From Teredinibacter sp. KSP-S5-2 (lineage in GTDB: Bacteria > Pseudomonadota > Gammaproteobacteria > Pseudomonadales > Cellvibrionaceae): 64,000 bases of DNA. This document shows, in pieces, positions 42,169-51,260 of this stretch. The DNA lies in the NCBI RefSeq assembly GCF_032773895.1, contig NZ_CP120416.1, positions 2,850,001 to 2,914,000 of the forward strand. The letters are read 5' to 3'. The notes beneath the pieces were generated by a model. The model saw nothing but the letters and a program-made list of their open reading frames with translations. It had not been told where the DNA came from and made no database searches. Each line of letters begins with the position of its first letter. Positions within the stretch are counted from its first letter, which is position 1. The translations under genes and the position numbers were made by a program.

Positions 42169-42621
42169 TTAGTTACCCCGAGTATTAGCCTGTAACGCAT
42201 TGACATAAGTCGTAAACAGCTTGCTTTTAGAATTAACATAAAGATTAAAACGACTATATTTAAGCTGTCCTGAAATTGGTTTCAAAACCATAAGATAAGC
42301 TTCACCTTCTAACAGATGAACCGGACAAGCAGCTTGAGCCTCTTCTAACATATGGCTGGCGACGATGTTTTCCCCTACATTTAAAGTACCACGATAGGAT
42401 TTAACAATTTTTCCTTCAAATTTATCGGTATATGCATACATCTCAGAGTGTACATTCGCAACACGATTGATATATACCACAACCAACTCATCACGGTACG
42501 AAAGCTCTTGTATTGGATATTCATTTGGTAACGGCAGTACCTTACAGGCAAAAGCATATGCTGAAGCTAAAAACAGTAACAAAACAACGATGAACCTATA
42601 GGCAAGTTTTAGCATAGGCAT
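42169..42621 (-). CDS. Small secreted hypothetical protein
   Basis: About 150 residues if the start is the ATG at 42621, which begins a clean signal peptide (MPMLKLAYRFIVVLLLFLAS, then AYAFAC). In-frame starts reach back to 42699 but add no signal feature, and no strong ribosome site distinguishes them. The mature part is a small beta-rich domain with Cys residues near its N-terminus and in ACPVHLLEGEAYLMVLKP. This recalls NTR/TIMP-like domains, but that is a weak guess. No family assigned. Confidence 0.6.
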   Translation of the reverse strand: MPMLKLAYRFIVVLLLFLASAYAFACKVLPLPNEYPIQELSYRDELVVVYINRVANVHSEMYAYTDKFEGKIVKSYRGTLNVGENIVASHMLEEAQAACPVHLLEGEAYLMVLKPISGQLKYSRFNLYVNSKSKLFTTYVNALQANTRGN

Positions 42622-42673
42622 AGTATTTAGATTCAAGTTTACTGCCATAATTTTTAACACATTTACGGAAACA

Positions 42674-44518
42674 CTATTTCGCCGTTTCCACATTTTCAAC
42701 CAGCGTGGTCTGATTTTTTGCCAACTCCCCTTCTGTTTTTGTCTGCAGGTTCAACGCGTAGATAATCCAACCGGCATTCAGTTGAGGTTTGTTGTCGGAT
42801 GTAAACCAGTGAATTTTATTGTCCGGGTCCAGGGCAAACAATTCAATTGTCGAGGATGACTGATTTTGCTTTTGCCAGTCACTGTAGACAAAACTTTCTG
42901 TTAACCGCGTTTTGCGTACTTCAGCACCTTTGGAAAACAAGGAAGCCAATTTGCCATAGCTGATTGATGATTCAAACAGAAACTTACCGCCATGCTGTTC
43001 ACTGGTGCGAAATTTTTCCCGATCTCCCGGCATCGCCAAGGTATAAATATCACCGAGATCAAATTCCTCCCGAAAACGCAGCGCAGCAGAGGTATTGCGT
43101 TCCGCTTGATGTGACAAGCCCAACATACCATGCAAGCCGGTGGTGTCCAAATGCAAGTCTGCGTGGTCTGATACGGGGCTGCCATAATAAGTCGACAACC
43201 CTGCCATGCGCGCAGCTTTAATGTTCTCCCAATAGTTGTCGCACAGTACAACTTTTATACCTGCCCCCTGAAGAGCTGAGGCAATACCGATTGCCACCGG
43301 ATTCGCCCCAATTACCAGATAGCCGGCACTTTCGTCTTCACACACATCAAGCCACTTGGCGAGGGAGCGTGCCGTCATACTCTGAATAACAACGGTGCCG
43401 ATAATGACACTAAATGCCAGCGGCACAAGCAAACTCGCCTGGGCATAACCCAATTGATCCAGGCGTAATGCAAACAGTGCAGTCACTGCCGCGGCAACAA
43501 TTCCTCTTGGCCCGACCCAGGCCAATAAAGTTCGCTCTCGCCAGGTAAAACTGGAACCGAGTGTGCTAAGTAGAATCTTCGCCGGTCTGGCAATGCATTG
43601 CATCACAAGCAATACACCCAGAGCCCCATAACCCAGGTTTCTGAAAGCGGCAAAATCAATACGGGCGGCAAGTAGAATAAACAGGCTGGAAACAAAAATC
43701 AGGGTCAGACTTTCCTTGAACTCCAATATGCCACGTGTATCTACCCCTGGCATATTGGCAAGCCAGATGCCCATTACGGTGATGGTTAGCAGGCCAGATT
43801 CGTGGCTCAGGGTATCGGATAACACAAAGCCAGCAACCACGGTGGCAATAGCGGAGAAATTGTGCAGATATTCTGGCAGCAAATGGTGGCGTAAAAGCAA
43901 ACCATAGGCATAACCCAATGTCACACCCAACCCCAGACCGGTAGCCAGGGTTTTGAGAAATACTCCAATCACTGCTGTGATTTCAGTGGAACTTCCCTGA
44001 ACGATAATCCACTCAAAAACAATTACCGCAAATAAAGCGCCCAGAGGATCGATAACAATCCCCTCCCAGCGCAGTGTGCGGGATATTTTTTCGTTAGGGC
44101 GCAGAGTGCGTAATATAGGAACAATAACCGTTGGGCCCGTTACTACCATCAAGGAACCAAATAGCGCAGCCAGGGGCCAATCGAGGCCAGCAAGATAATG
44201 CGTGGCGAGGGTCACGATGACCACATTCAACAACGCACCGTAGGTCACCATGTTAAGCACGGTACCGCTGATATCTTTCAACTCGGAACGCTTCAGCGTA
44301 AGGCTGCCCTCAAACAGAATGACCGCCACAGAAAGGGATACCAGGGGGAAAAGCAGCTCCCCCAGTAAGGCGTCGGTATCCAACAAGCCACTTACCGGCC
44401 CAATGAGTATCCCCGTCATCAATAAATACAAAATTGCCGGTTTAGTAGTTTTCCAGGCCAACCACTGGCAGGCAAAGCCCAAGATCGCCACCATGCCCAA
44501 AGTAACAAGAGTCGACAT
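42674..44518 (-). CDS. CPA1-type Na+/H+ antiporter with TrkA-N domain
   Basis: 614 residues from the ATG at 44518, which has ACGGAA upstream; the frame also opens at 44605 but that extension is polar and atypical. About 12-13 hydrophobic helices (~1-400) carry the CPA signatures LFEGSLTL and GPRGIVAAAV. Two acidic motifs (VIDPLGAL and ESLTLIFVSS) are in the core. The C-terminal ~200 residues are a TrkA-N/RCK-like nucleotide-binding domain (GYLVIGANPVAIGIASAL). The protein should exchange Na+ or K+ for protons at the inner membrane. Divergent from the MscS gene. Confidence 0.88.
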   Translation of the reverse strand: MSTLVTLGMVAILGFACQWLAWKTTKPAILYLLMTGILIGPVSGLLDTDALLGELLFPLVSLSVAVILFEGSLTLKRSELKDISGTVLNMVTYGALLNVVIVTLATHYLAGLDWPLAALFGSLMVVTGPTVIVPILRTLRPNEKISRTLRWEGIVIDPLGALFAVIVFEWIIVQGSSTEITAVIGVFLKTLATGLGLGVTLGYAYGLLLRHHLLPEYLHNFSAIATVVAGFVLSDTLSHESGLLTITVMGIWLANMPGVDTRGILEFKESLTLIFVSSLFILLAARIDFAAFRNLGYGALGVLLVMQCIARPAKILLSTLGSSFTWRERTLLAWVGPRGIVAAAVTALFALRLDQLGYAQASLLVPLAFSVIIGTVVIQSMTARSLAKWLDVCEDESAGYLVIGANPVAIGIASALQGAGIKVVLCDNYWENIKAARMAGLSTYYGSPVSDHADLHLDTTGLHGMLGLSHQAERNTSAALRFREEFDLGDIYTLAMPGDREKFRTSEQHGGKFLFESSISYGKLASLFSKGAEVRKTRLTESFVYSDWQKQNQSSSTIELFALDPDNKIHWFTSDNKPQLNAGWIIYALNLQTKTEGELAKNQTTLVENVETAK

Positions 44519-45005
44519 ATATACTGTTCCGTTTTTTCCGTTTTGAACCAGGCTCGCTTCAACCACTCGCCGTCTTTGAAAAAATAGCCTGTCTATCACA
44601 GTCAAGTTGAAGAATTACGCTTCTCCAATGAATTTGGCGTATATTTATTTGCTTTCTTCATCAGCAACCAGCAAAGGAGGGGCAGTATGGGGTCAGTTTT
44701 GAGATAAAACCAGATGGAGGAAATAATTTTACATTCGCCGTTTATGGTTGAATGGCCGACTTTTAAACCCTTTTTCACCTTAAAACGTCTCTTAATCCAC
44801 ATTATCCGCAGCACTATTAAGGTGCCACATATGACGGTCAATTTTTATTGACACGCTGATAAAACCCTGGCAAAAAGCGCGCGAGGAAGAATCGGGGTGA
44901 ACCTATCTTAGTATTGCTCCTCAGATAAAAAGTCAGCCATCTGTTAGGCTATTATAGTTTCAGAGAAACACGTAACAGATATAACAAGTACATCCGCTTC
45001 TTTGC
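44519..45005. other. Divergent intergenic region, antiporter/MscS
   Basis: No gene supported. A 79-codon minus-strand frame at 44602-44841 lacks any family feature. Promoters for both divergent genes are expected here. Confidence 0.4.
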
Positions 45006-46370
45006 ATGGACATTGAGACTATGAATACCTCATCACTACGCGAAAACATTTGGGTTCAGATAGAAAAAGCCTCTGATCTATTAGAGTCACCTGAATTATA
45101 TTGGCAGTTAGGTATCATCGCTCTCATCTATGCTTTGGCATATATTTTATCCAGTGCGATACAGAACAAAGTGAATGCCTATAGTGCACATGCACAGAAA
45201 GAGGGAGGCGGTTCCACCACAGAGCCCTCCATACTCACGCACTTAAAAAATTCGGTTGTCTATCATAGCTGTAAAATTCTTTTCCCTGTACTTACCATTG
45301 TTCTGTTAAAAGCAGCCAATGAGTTTGCCGGCAATTACTTTGAGCATCATTGGTTGGTAAACACGGCATACACTATTGCTGCAATTATTGTATTAAACGT
45401 TATCATCAATGAGTTGGTCAAAAATTCAATCGCGGCATCTGCGCTGAAATGGATTGCTATCCCTATCCTCTTTTTCCATTTGGTTGGCGCTTTACCATCG
45501 ATTATTACTTTTCTTGAATCTATCTCCATTAAGCTCGGCAATATTTCGTTCTCTTTATATGGTGCGCTTCGAATTGCAATTTTTGGTGCGTTACTATTTT
45601 GGCTGGGAAGAGCATCCAATACGGCCGGCAAGAACGTCATTCGAAGACAACAGAATTTAGACATTCGAACCAAAGAGGTTGCAGCCAAGCTCTTCGAGAT
45701 ATTTATATTTATCAGTGTTGTATTTATATTCCTACAAATAATGGGTATTAACCTGACCACATTGGCGGTTTTTGGTGGTGCTTTGGGTGTTGGTTTAGGC
45801 TTTGGCCTCCAGTCAATCGCGTCGAACTTTATATCTGGTGTGATTATCCTATTAGATCGTTCAGTTTCTATTGGCGATTATGTGGAATTCGAAGATGGAA
45901 AATGCGGCATTGTTCGGGAAATGGATCTTCGTTCAACAACACTGGAAACCTTTGATGGCAAGGACATTGTGGTGCCCAATGAAAAGTTCATTACCAGTAC
46001 ATTTACCAACTGGACACACAAGGATAAAAAGCAGCGTTATCGTGTTGATTTTTCTGTGGCATACGATTCAGATATACACAAGCTTGTACCGCTGATTAAA
46101 GAAACGGTTTCTGCCCACGAACAGGTAATCAGCGGCAGCGATATTCCTTTCGAATATTTACCTGATTGTGAAATCTGCAGTTTTGGTGACTCGGGTATTA
46201 ATATGTTTGTCGAGTTTTGGATGGAAGGGATCGACGATGGACGAAACCGCGTTGGCGGAGACTTGCTGCTTTCCATACTCGATACACTGAGAGAAAACGG
46301 CTATACCATCCCCTTCCCTCAACGCGAGGTACGTGTGTTGGACAGCCCAATCAAAATAAGCAAAGGGTAG
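45006..46370 (+). CDS. MscS-family mechanosensitive channel
   Basis: 454 residues. Several N-terminal transmembrane helices (~30-240) lead to the pore helix TM3, AVFGGALGVGLGFGLQSIASNFISG (~250-275), rich in Gly and Ala as in MscS. The beta domain follows directly (VSIGDYVEFEDGKCGIVREMDLRSTTLETFDGKDIVVPNE), then the alpha/beta C-terminal cage. These channels open on membrane tension to release solutes after osmotic downshock. The extra N-terminal helices make it larger than E. coli MscS. Next to a Na+/H+ antiporter, consistent with salt adaptation. Confidence 0.92.
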   Translation: MDIETMNTSSLRENIWVQIEKASDLLESPELYWQLGIIALIYALAYILSSAIQNKVNAYSAHAQKEGGGSTTEPSILTHLKNSVVYHSCKILFPVLTIVLLKAANEFAGNYFEHHWLVNTAYTIAAIIVLNVIINELVKNSIAASALKWIAIPILFFHLVGALPSIITFLESISIKLGNISFSLYGALRIAIFGALLFWLGRASNTAGKNVIRRQQNLDIRTKEVAAKLFEIFIFISVVFIFLQIMGINLTTLAVFGGALGVGLGFGLQSIASNFISGVIILLDRSVSIGDYVEFEDGKCGIVREMDLRSTTLETFDGKDIVVPNEKFITSTFTNWTHKDKKQRYRVDFSVAYDSDIHKLVPLIKETVSAHEQVISGSDIPFEYLPDCEICSFGDSGINMFVEFWMEGIDDGRNRVGGDLLLSILDTLRENGYTIPFPQREVRVLDSPIKISKG

Positions 46371-46409
46371 AACTCGAACCAATTTTAGATATCGGTCAAA
46401 AAATAGAAG

Positions 46410-46436
46410 CCCCTTCATCTAACGAAGGGGTAAAAC
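46410..46436 (-). terminator. Terminator between MscS and GNAT-nitrilase genes
   Basis: CCCCTTC (46410-46416) and GAAGGGG (46424-46430) form a stem. On the minus strand it is followed by CTTCTATTTTTT, fitting termination of the gene that ends at 46456. It could also slow plus-strand MscS transcripts. Confidence 0.55.
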
Positions 46437-46455
46437 CGATAGCCCAAGCTTTACA

Positions 46456-48003
46456 TCAGTCTCCGAACCAGTCTATGCCATAGAGATCGCGTCGTCGGTC
46501 CAGAAAATTTCTCACCGACCCTTCGTTTTTCAATTTATCCAACTTCTCCAGGTCAAGGTCGACGATTAGTGTCATTTCTGTATTCGGTGTGGTTTCGGCC
46601 ATAATTGCATCATGGGGGAAAGAAAAATCGGACGGAGAAAATACTGCCGATTGTGCATACTGAATATCCGCACCATCCACCTTCGGCAGGTTACCAACAC
46701 TTCCGGCGATGACAACGTAGCATTCATTTTCAATTGCCCTGGCCTGAGCACAGCAGCGCACACGTAAGTAGGCATTTTTTGTATCTGTCCAAAACGGAAT
46801 AAACAGCAACTGCATGCCCTTCTCGGATTGAAGCCTCGCCAACTCAGGGAACTCCACGTCGTAACAAATAAGAATTCCGATTTTGCCAAAGTCCGTTTCA
46901 AATACATTTAAACTGTCCCCACCCTGCATGATCCAGGCACGTTTTTCATGGGGCGTCGGGTGAATTTTATATTGTGATTCAATAGTGCCATTACGACGAC
47001 AGAAATAGGAAACATTGTATAACTGGCCATCTTCTATAACCGGAACAGACCCGGCAATAATATTGATGTTGTAACACACCGCTAAACGGGATATTTCCTC
47101 GACAATTTCTGTCGAGTATTCGGCGAGCGCTTTAATCGCATCCAGAGATGTGTCATGCGCAGTCACTCCCATTAAGGGCGCGTTAAAAAATTCAGGTAAA
47201 AGCGCGAGATCACATTGATAGTCTGACAGAGCATCAATAAAAAATTCTACTTGCTGGATCAATTCCTGAACACTATGAAGAGGTCGCATTTGCCATTGAA
47301 CGCAGCCCACCCTGGCAGATGTTTTTATCGCACCGAAAAGCGGTGTTTTTTCGCTGTCGTAATATAGATTATTCCATTCCAGAAGTGTCGCATAACCTTT
47401 GGATTCTTTATCCTCCGGCAAATAACCACGAAGAACCCGTTTAACTTCAAAGTCGTTTGATAATTGAAAGGTCAAGATAGGGTCATAGATTTCTTTTTTC
47501 TTCACTTGTTCAATGTATTTTTGTGGCGACATATTGTCCGCATAGTCCTGATAGTTAGGTATCCTGCCTCCGGCGACAATGGATTTTAGATTCAAGTTTT
47601 GACAAAGTTCTTTTCTCGCTTCATAAAGCCTTCGGCCGAGCCTCATTCCCTGGTAATCAGGATGCACCACTACTTCAATACCATACAACGTGTCCCCCTT
47701 CGGGTCATGTGTCGTGAGGTACGCATTTCCGGTAATTTGATCATAGGTATGCTTGTCTCCAAATTTTTCGTATTCAACGATCAACGAAAATGCAGCAGCA
47801 ACGACCTTGCCGTGATCCTCAATACAGATTTGCCCCTCGGCAAAAGTTGACAACTGTGCACGAAATTTCTTTTCCGGCCAGGCTCCTCCCATATTGGGAT
47901 ACAGAATGTCCATCAGCTCCTTGAGATCGGCATAGTCATTCAACTGCAAATTGCGCAAACGTAAACTATGTTCAGAATCGTCGGTAACTTTTTCTATTGC
48001 CAT
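46456..48003 (-). CDS. Fusion of GNAT acetyltransferase and carbon-nitrogen hydrolase
   Basis: 515 residues. An N-terminal GNAT domain (~10-190) has the acetyl-CoA site VVVHPDYQGMRLGRRLYEAR. A C-terminal nitrilase-superfamily domain (~225-510) has the Glu-Lys-Cys triad: E271 in LLPEFF, K346 in QYKIHPTPHEK and C380 in LICYDVEFPE. Fusions of this kind occur in many bacteria, but the reaction is not well established; an amidase coupled to N-acetylation is the natural guess. The ATG has only a weak ribosome site. Divergent from the D-lactate dehydrogenase gene, terminator downstream. Confidence 0.9.
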   Translation of the reverse strand: MAIEKVTDDSEHSLRLRNLQLNDYADLKELMDILYPNMGGAWPEKKFRAQLSTFAEGQICIEDHGKVVAAAFSLIVEYEKFGDKHTYDQITGNAYLTTHDPKGDTLYGIEVVVHPDYQGMRLGRRLYEARKELCQNLNLKSIVAGGRIPNYQDYADNMSPQKYIEQVKKKEIYDPILTFQLSNDFEVKRVLRGYLPEDKESKGYATLLEWNNLYYDSEKTPLFGAIKTSARVGCVQWQMRPLHSVQELIQQVEFFIDALSDYQCDLALLPEFFNAPLMGVTAHDTSLDAIKALAEYSTEIVEEISRLAVCYNINIIAGSVPVIEDGQLYNVSYFCRRNGTIESQYKIHPTPHEKRAWIMQGGDSLNVFETDFGKIGILICYDVEFPELARLQSEKGMQLLFIPFWTDTKNAYLRVRCCAQARAIENECYVVIAGSVGNLPKVDGADIQYAQSAVFSPSDFSFPHDAIMAETTPNTEMTLIVDLDLEKLDKLKNEGSVRNFLDRRRDLYGIDWFGD

Positions 48004-48310
48004 GAAATTAACCTTATCAAAAACATCTGGAGAGTGTTAGATCCAATAAAAGTCGATCGGGACAGTATGAATGTACTGCGTTGAACAGCCTTTTTTATGT
48101 AATATCCATAACAAAAGCATTTTTATTCGTGAAACATCGCGTATTAAATATTATTCATATAACGTAGCACATTTTTTGCTGTTTTGTTCGTCATAGGCGG
48201 TCAGCTAAGAAACGACATAAGGTTAGCATTTGTGATGAAAAACGCTGTAGATCTGTATTCTGCTCGGATAAACTGTGAGCGGATTTACGGCCCATTTCTC
48301 GGGAGAAAAA
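48004..48310. other. Divergent intergenic region
   Basis: No gene supported. A/T-rich, with promoters for the divergent GNAT-nitrilase and D-lactate dehydrogenase genes expected. Confidence 0.35.
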
Positions 48311-49303
48311 ATGAAAGTCGCGGTATTCAGTTCCAAACCATACGATGAAAAGTATATTTGCCAGGCAAACTCCATTCATGAGATCACGTTTTTTGAACCT
48401 CATCTCAATAGTAAAACTGTGGCATTAGCATCAGGCTATGAAGCCGTTTGTTGTTTTGTTAACGACTCCTTAGACAGTGATACTTTAGTTGCATTGAAGA
48501 ACGCGGGTATATCTCTGGTTACCATGCGCTGTGCGGGGTTTAACAACGTCGACTTGCAGGCAGCGGAGTCCTGTGGCATTACCGTATGCAGAGTACCAGA
48601 GTACTCTCCCCACGCCGTTGCCGAGCATGCCTTGGCCCTGATACTGAGCTTGAATAGAAGCATACACCGCGCCTACAACCGGGTAAGGGAGAACGATTAT
48701 TCACTGAATGGACTACTGGGTTTTGATATGTATAACAAAACTGTCGGGGTAATAGGAACCGGAAAGATAGGAGCCACGTTTGCCAGGATTATGCAAGGCC
48801 TGGGATGCAAGGTTTTTGCTTATGACCCTTTTAAGAACCCGGAAGTTGAAAAACTTGGAATAGAATATCTGCCTATCGAAAAAATCTGGAGCGAGTCTGA
48901 CATTCTGTCACTGCACTGCCCCCTCGTACCCGCAACCCGACATTTAATTAACAGTAACTCGATTGGCCAAATGAAAAAGGGCGTAATGCTCATCAATACC
49001 AGTCGTGGAGGGCTGATCGATACACGGGCAGTAATAGACGCTCTTAAACAAAAACACATAGGCTATTTGGGATTGGACGTCTATGAAGAAGAGTCAGAAC
49101 TTTTTTTTGATGATAATAGTAACCATCTATTACTGGATGACGTTTTCGCTCGACTAAAAACATTTAACAACGTCATCATAACCGGGCACCAGGCTTTCTT
49201 CACCGAAGAGGCATTGAGCGCTATCGCCTCTGCCACCATTCAGAATATTGACAATTTTGCATCGGGCAAGCTGGATGATATTCATTTGGTAAAAAGTAAA
49301 TAA
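48311..49303 (+). CDS. D-lactate dehydrogenase (D-2-hydroxyacid dehydrogenase family)
   Basis: 330 residues from the ATG at 48311 (GGGAG upstream), not the one at 48275. NAD-binding GTGKIGATFARI (~156-167), the catalytic Arg in INTSRGGLID, Glu in YEEES and His in GHQAFFTEEAL form the D-2-hydroxyacid dehydrogenase active site. The protein resembles fermentative LdhA-type D-lactate dehydrogenases, which interconvert pyruvate and D-lactate with NADH. Monocistronic. TamA follows 200 bp downstream on the same strand. Confidence 0.92.
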   Translation: MKVAVFSSKPYDEKYICQANSIHEITFFEPHLNSKTVALASGYEAVCCFVNDSLDSDTLVALKNAGISLVTMRCAGFNNVDLQAAESCGITVCRVPEYSPHAVAEHALALILSLNRSIHRAYNRVRENDYSLNGLLGFDMYNKTVGVIGTGKIGATFARIMQGLGCKVFAYDPFKNPEVEKLGIEYLPIEKIWSESDILSLHCPLVPATRHLINSNSIGQMKKGVMLINTSRGGLIDTRAVIDALKQKHIGYLGLDVYEEESELFFDDNSNHLLLDDVFARLKTFNNVIITGHQAFFTEEALSAIASATIQNIDNFASGKLDDIHLVKSK

Positions 49304-49511
49304 GGAACAATAAAACAATCTAACTATCAAAGCGTTAGAGCCAAAAAAATCTGTTAGTCCGGAGATTAGAGCCTGCTACAATAATGAACCGTTAGTAACG
49401 CTTTATAAAAAACATCAACAAACCGATAACAACGAAAAGCACGCCATCAGCACAAATATAGTAAAGGTTATTTTTATTAAACACTTAACAACACTGTGGC
49501 ATATATTCGCC

Positions 49512-51260
49512 ATGCTGCTTATAACCTTGAGCCTTACAGGGCAGAATGTGTTTGCTTCCACCCTTCCTTTTTTAGGGGGAGAACCCGCCTTCGAAATAAG
49601 CCAGGATCGCGCCAGCAAGGAACAACGCCCGGAGTTAATGAAACTTCTAAAAAAAGAAATAGAGACCCAACGCAAGTACAACAGTAAACTTCAGCATACA
49701 ACCAAACGTACAAAAATAGCCCAATACGAAAAACAGCTGCTACAGACAAGGCTGAACGCCGAGGGCTATTACGATGCAAAAGTCACCTTCAGGTTGGGTG
49801 AGAAAATCATTCATTATCTGGTTCGACCCGGTGCTCAGTATCGTATTGGCTCCATTACCCTACAACTTCCCGAACACGTGCAAATACAACCAAATTTGTT
49901 AGACATTCAGGAAGGCTCGCCGCTCAAAGCGGAAACCATACTCAAAGCCAAAAATACGTTACACGAACTGGTCTCCTCAAGGTTTTGCCTTTATCGGGTG
50001 GAGGTTACCTATCGCGTGTTGCTGGAAACAACGCTTCAAGCTGGTCATGTCACCTTTGCCGTGGCCGACGAACCCCATGTGGTCTTCGGCGATGTGACAA
50101 TCGAAGGTATTCACACCGTCGACCAAGAATACCTTATGGCGCAGCTGCCAATTGGTACCGGTGACTGTTTCAAACGCACATTGGTAGATAAAGCACGTAT
50201 CGATTTAATCGGCACCAATTTGCTCAGCAGTGTCGTGGCTACAATTCAACCGCCAAACGACGGTAAAGTCGACGTGAGCTTTCAGGCAAGGGAACGGGCA
50301 CACCGTTCGATAACGGTAGGTGGGGGTTATCAGGCCGCAGAAGGGCTCGGTGTATCGCTGGGGTGGGAACATAGAAACCTGATGCGAAAAGCCCAACGGC
50401 TGAAAGTCGATTTAAAGGTCGCCGAAAAGCTGCAATCCATCTCAACAGATTTGGCATGGCCACACTTTATGCACCCCAGCCAGACGTTTGCTTTTTATAC
50501 CAAAGCAGAACATTTGGAAAGTAATGCGTATGTGTCTGAAAATGTTGACGTTGGTACAGAATTGACCCGGCAGTTAAACCGGCGCGTCAAAACCACGCTA
50601 AGCGGAGAGGTTTCCTTTGCCAAAATTATTGAAAATAAACAAGAGGATAACTACGCCCTGCTTTCACTTCCTTTGGGCATAGAATATGACGAACGAAATT
50701 CGCCGCTAGACCCACAAAAGGGCTGGGTGGTCTCGGCTCATGTCAGCCCTTATTGGGACGCCTATGAAACCGCAACGCAATTCTCTAAAAATGTTTTGGC
50801 CGCCAGTGCCTACTCAACTTTTAAAAACTGGCCGTGGCACCCCACATTCGCACTTCGTGCCGCAACAGGGGTTATTCAGGGGGCAAGCCAGGAGGATATC
50901 CCCGCCCATATACGCTTTTATGCCGGCGGCGGCGGCTCGGTACGTGGCTACCCCTATCAATCTCTCAGCCCACTTGTCGATAAAAAGCCCGTAGGCGGGC
51001 TGTCACTATCGGAAGTTTCCTTTGAAACTCGCTTACGCTGGGGCCAAAATTGGGGAGGCGTGGTATTTCTTGATGGCGGTATGGCCTATGAACAAAAATC
51101 CCCGCAAGCAGGGGAAGATCTACACTGGGGTACAGGGCTGGGCATTCGCTATTACACCAGCTTTGCGCCGATTCGTTTTGACATCGCCGTACCACTGGAT
51201 AAAAGACGGGACGTCGATGATGAATTTCAAATTTACGTCAGTATTGGGCAGGCATTTTAG
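49512..51260 (+). CDS. tamA: Autotransporter assembly factor TamA (Omp85 family)
   Basis: 582 residues. The signal peptide is short (cleavage near FAS), POTRA domains span ~30-260, and a 16-strand Omp85 barrel fills the rest, with the family motif RFYAGGGGSVRGYPYQSL. The C-terminal strand ends IYVSIGQAF, with the terminal Phe expected for outer-membrane insertion. TamA helps fold beta-barrel proteins such as autotransporters. Its stop codon overlaps the start of tamB by one base, which fixes the identity of both. An autotransporter gene lies 8 kb away on the other strand. Confidence 0.93.
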   Translation: MLLITLSLTGQNVFASTLPFLGGEPAFEISQDRASKEQRPELMKLLKKEIETQRKYNSKLQHTTKRTKIAQYEKQLLQTRLNAEGYYDAKVTFRLGEKIIHYLVRPGAQYRIGSITLQLPEHVQIQPNLLDIQEGSPLKAETILKAKNTLHELVSSRFCLYRVEVTYRVLLETTLQAGHVTFAVADEPHVVFGDVTIEGIHTVDQEYLMAQLPIGTGDCFKRTLVDKARIDLIGTNLLSSVVATIQPPNDGKVDVSFQARERAHRSITVGGGYQAAEGLGVSLGWEHRNLMRKAQRLKVDLKVAEKLQSISTDLAWPHFMHPSQTFAFYTKAEHLESNAYVSENVDVGTELTRQLNRRVKTTLSGEVSFAKIIENKQEDNYALLSLPLGIEYDERNSPLDPQKGWVVSAHVSPYWDAYETATQFSKNVLAASAYSTFKNWPWHPTFALRAATGVIQGASQEDIPAHIRFYAGGGGSVRGYPYQSLSPLVDKKPVGGLSLSEVSFETRLRWGQNWGGVVFLDGGMAYEQKSPQAGEDLHWGTGLGIRYYTSFAPIRFDIAVPLDKRRDVDDEFQIYVSIGQAF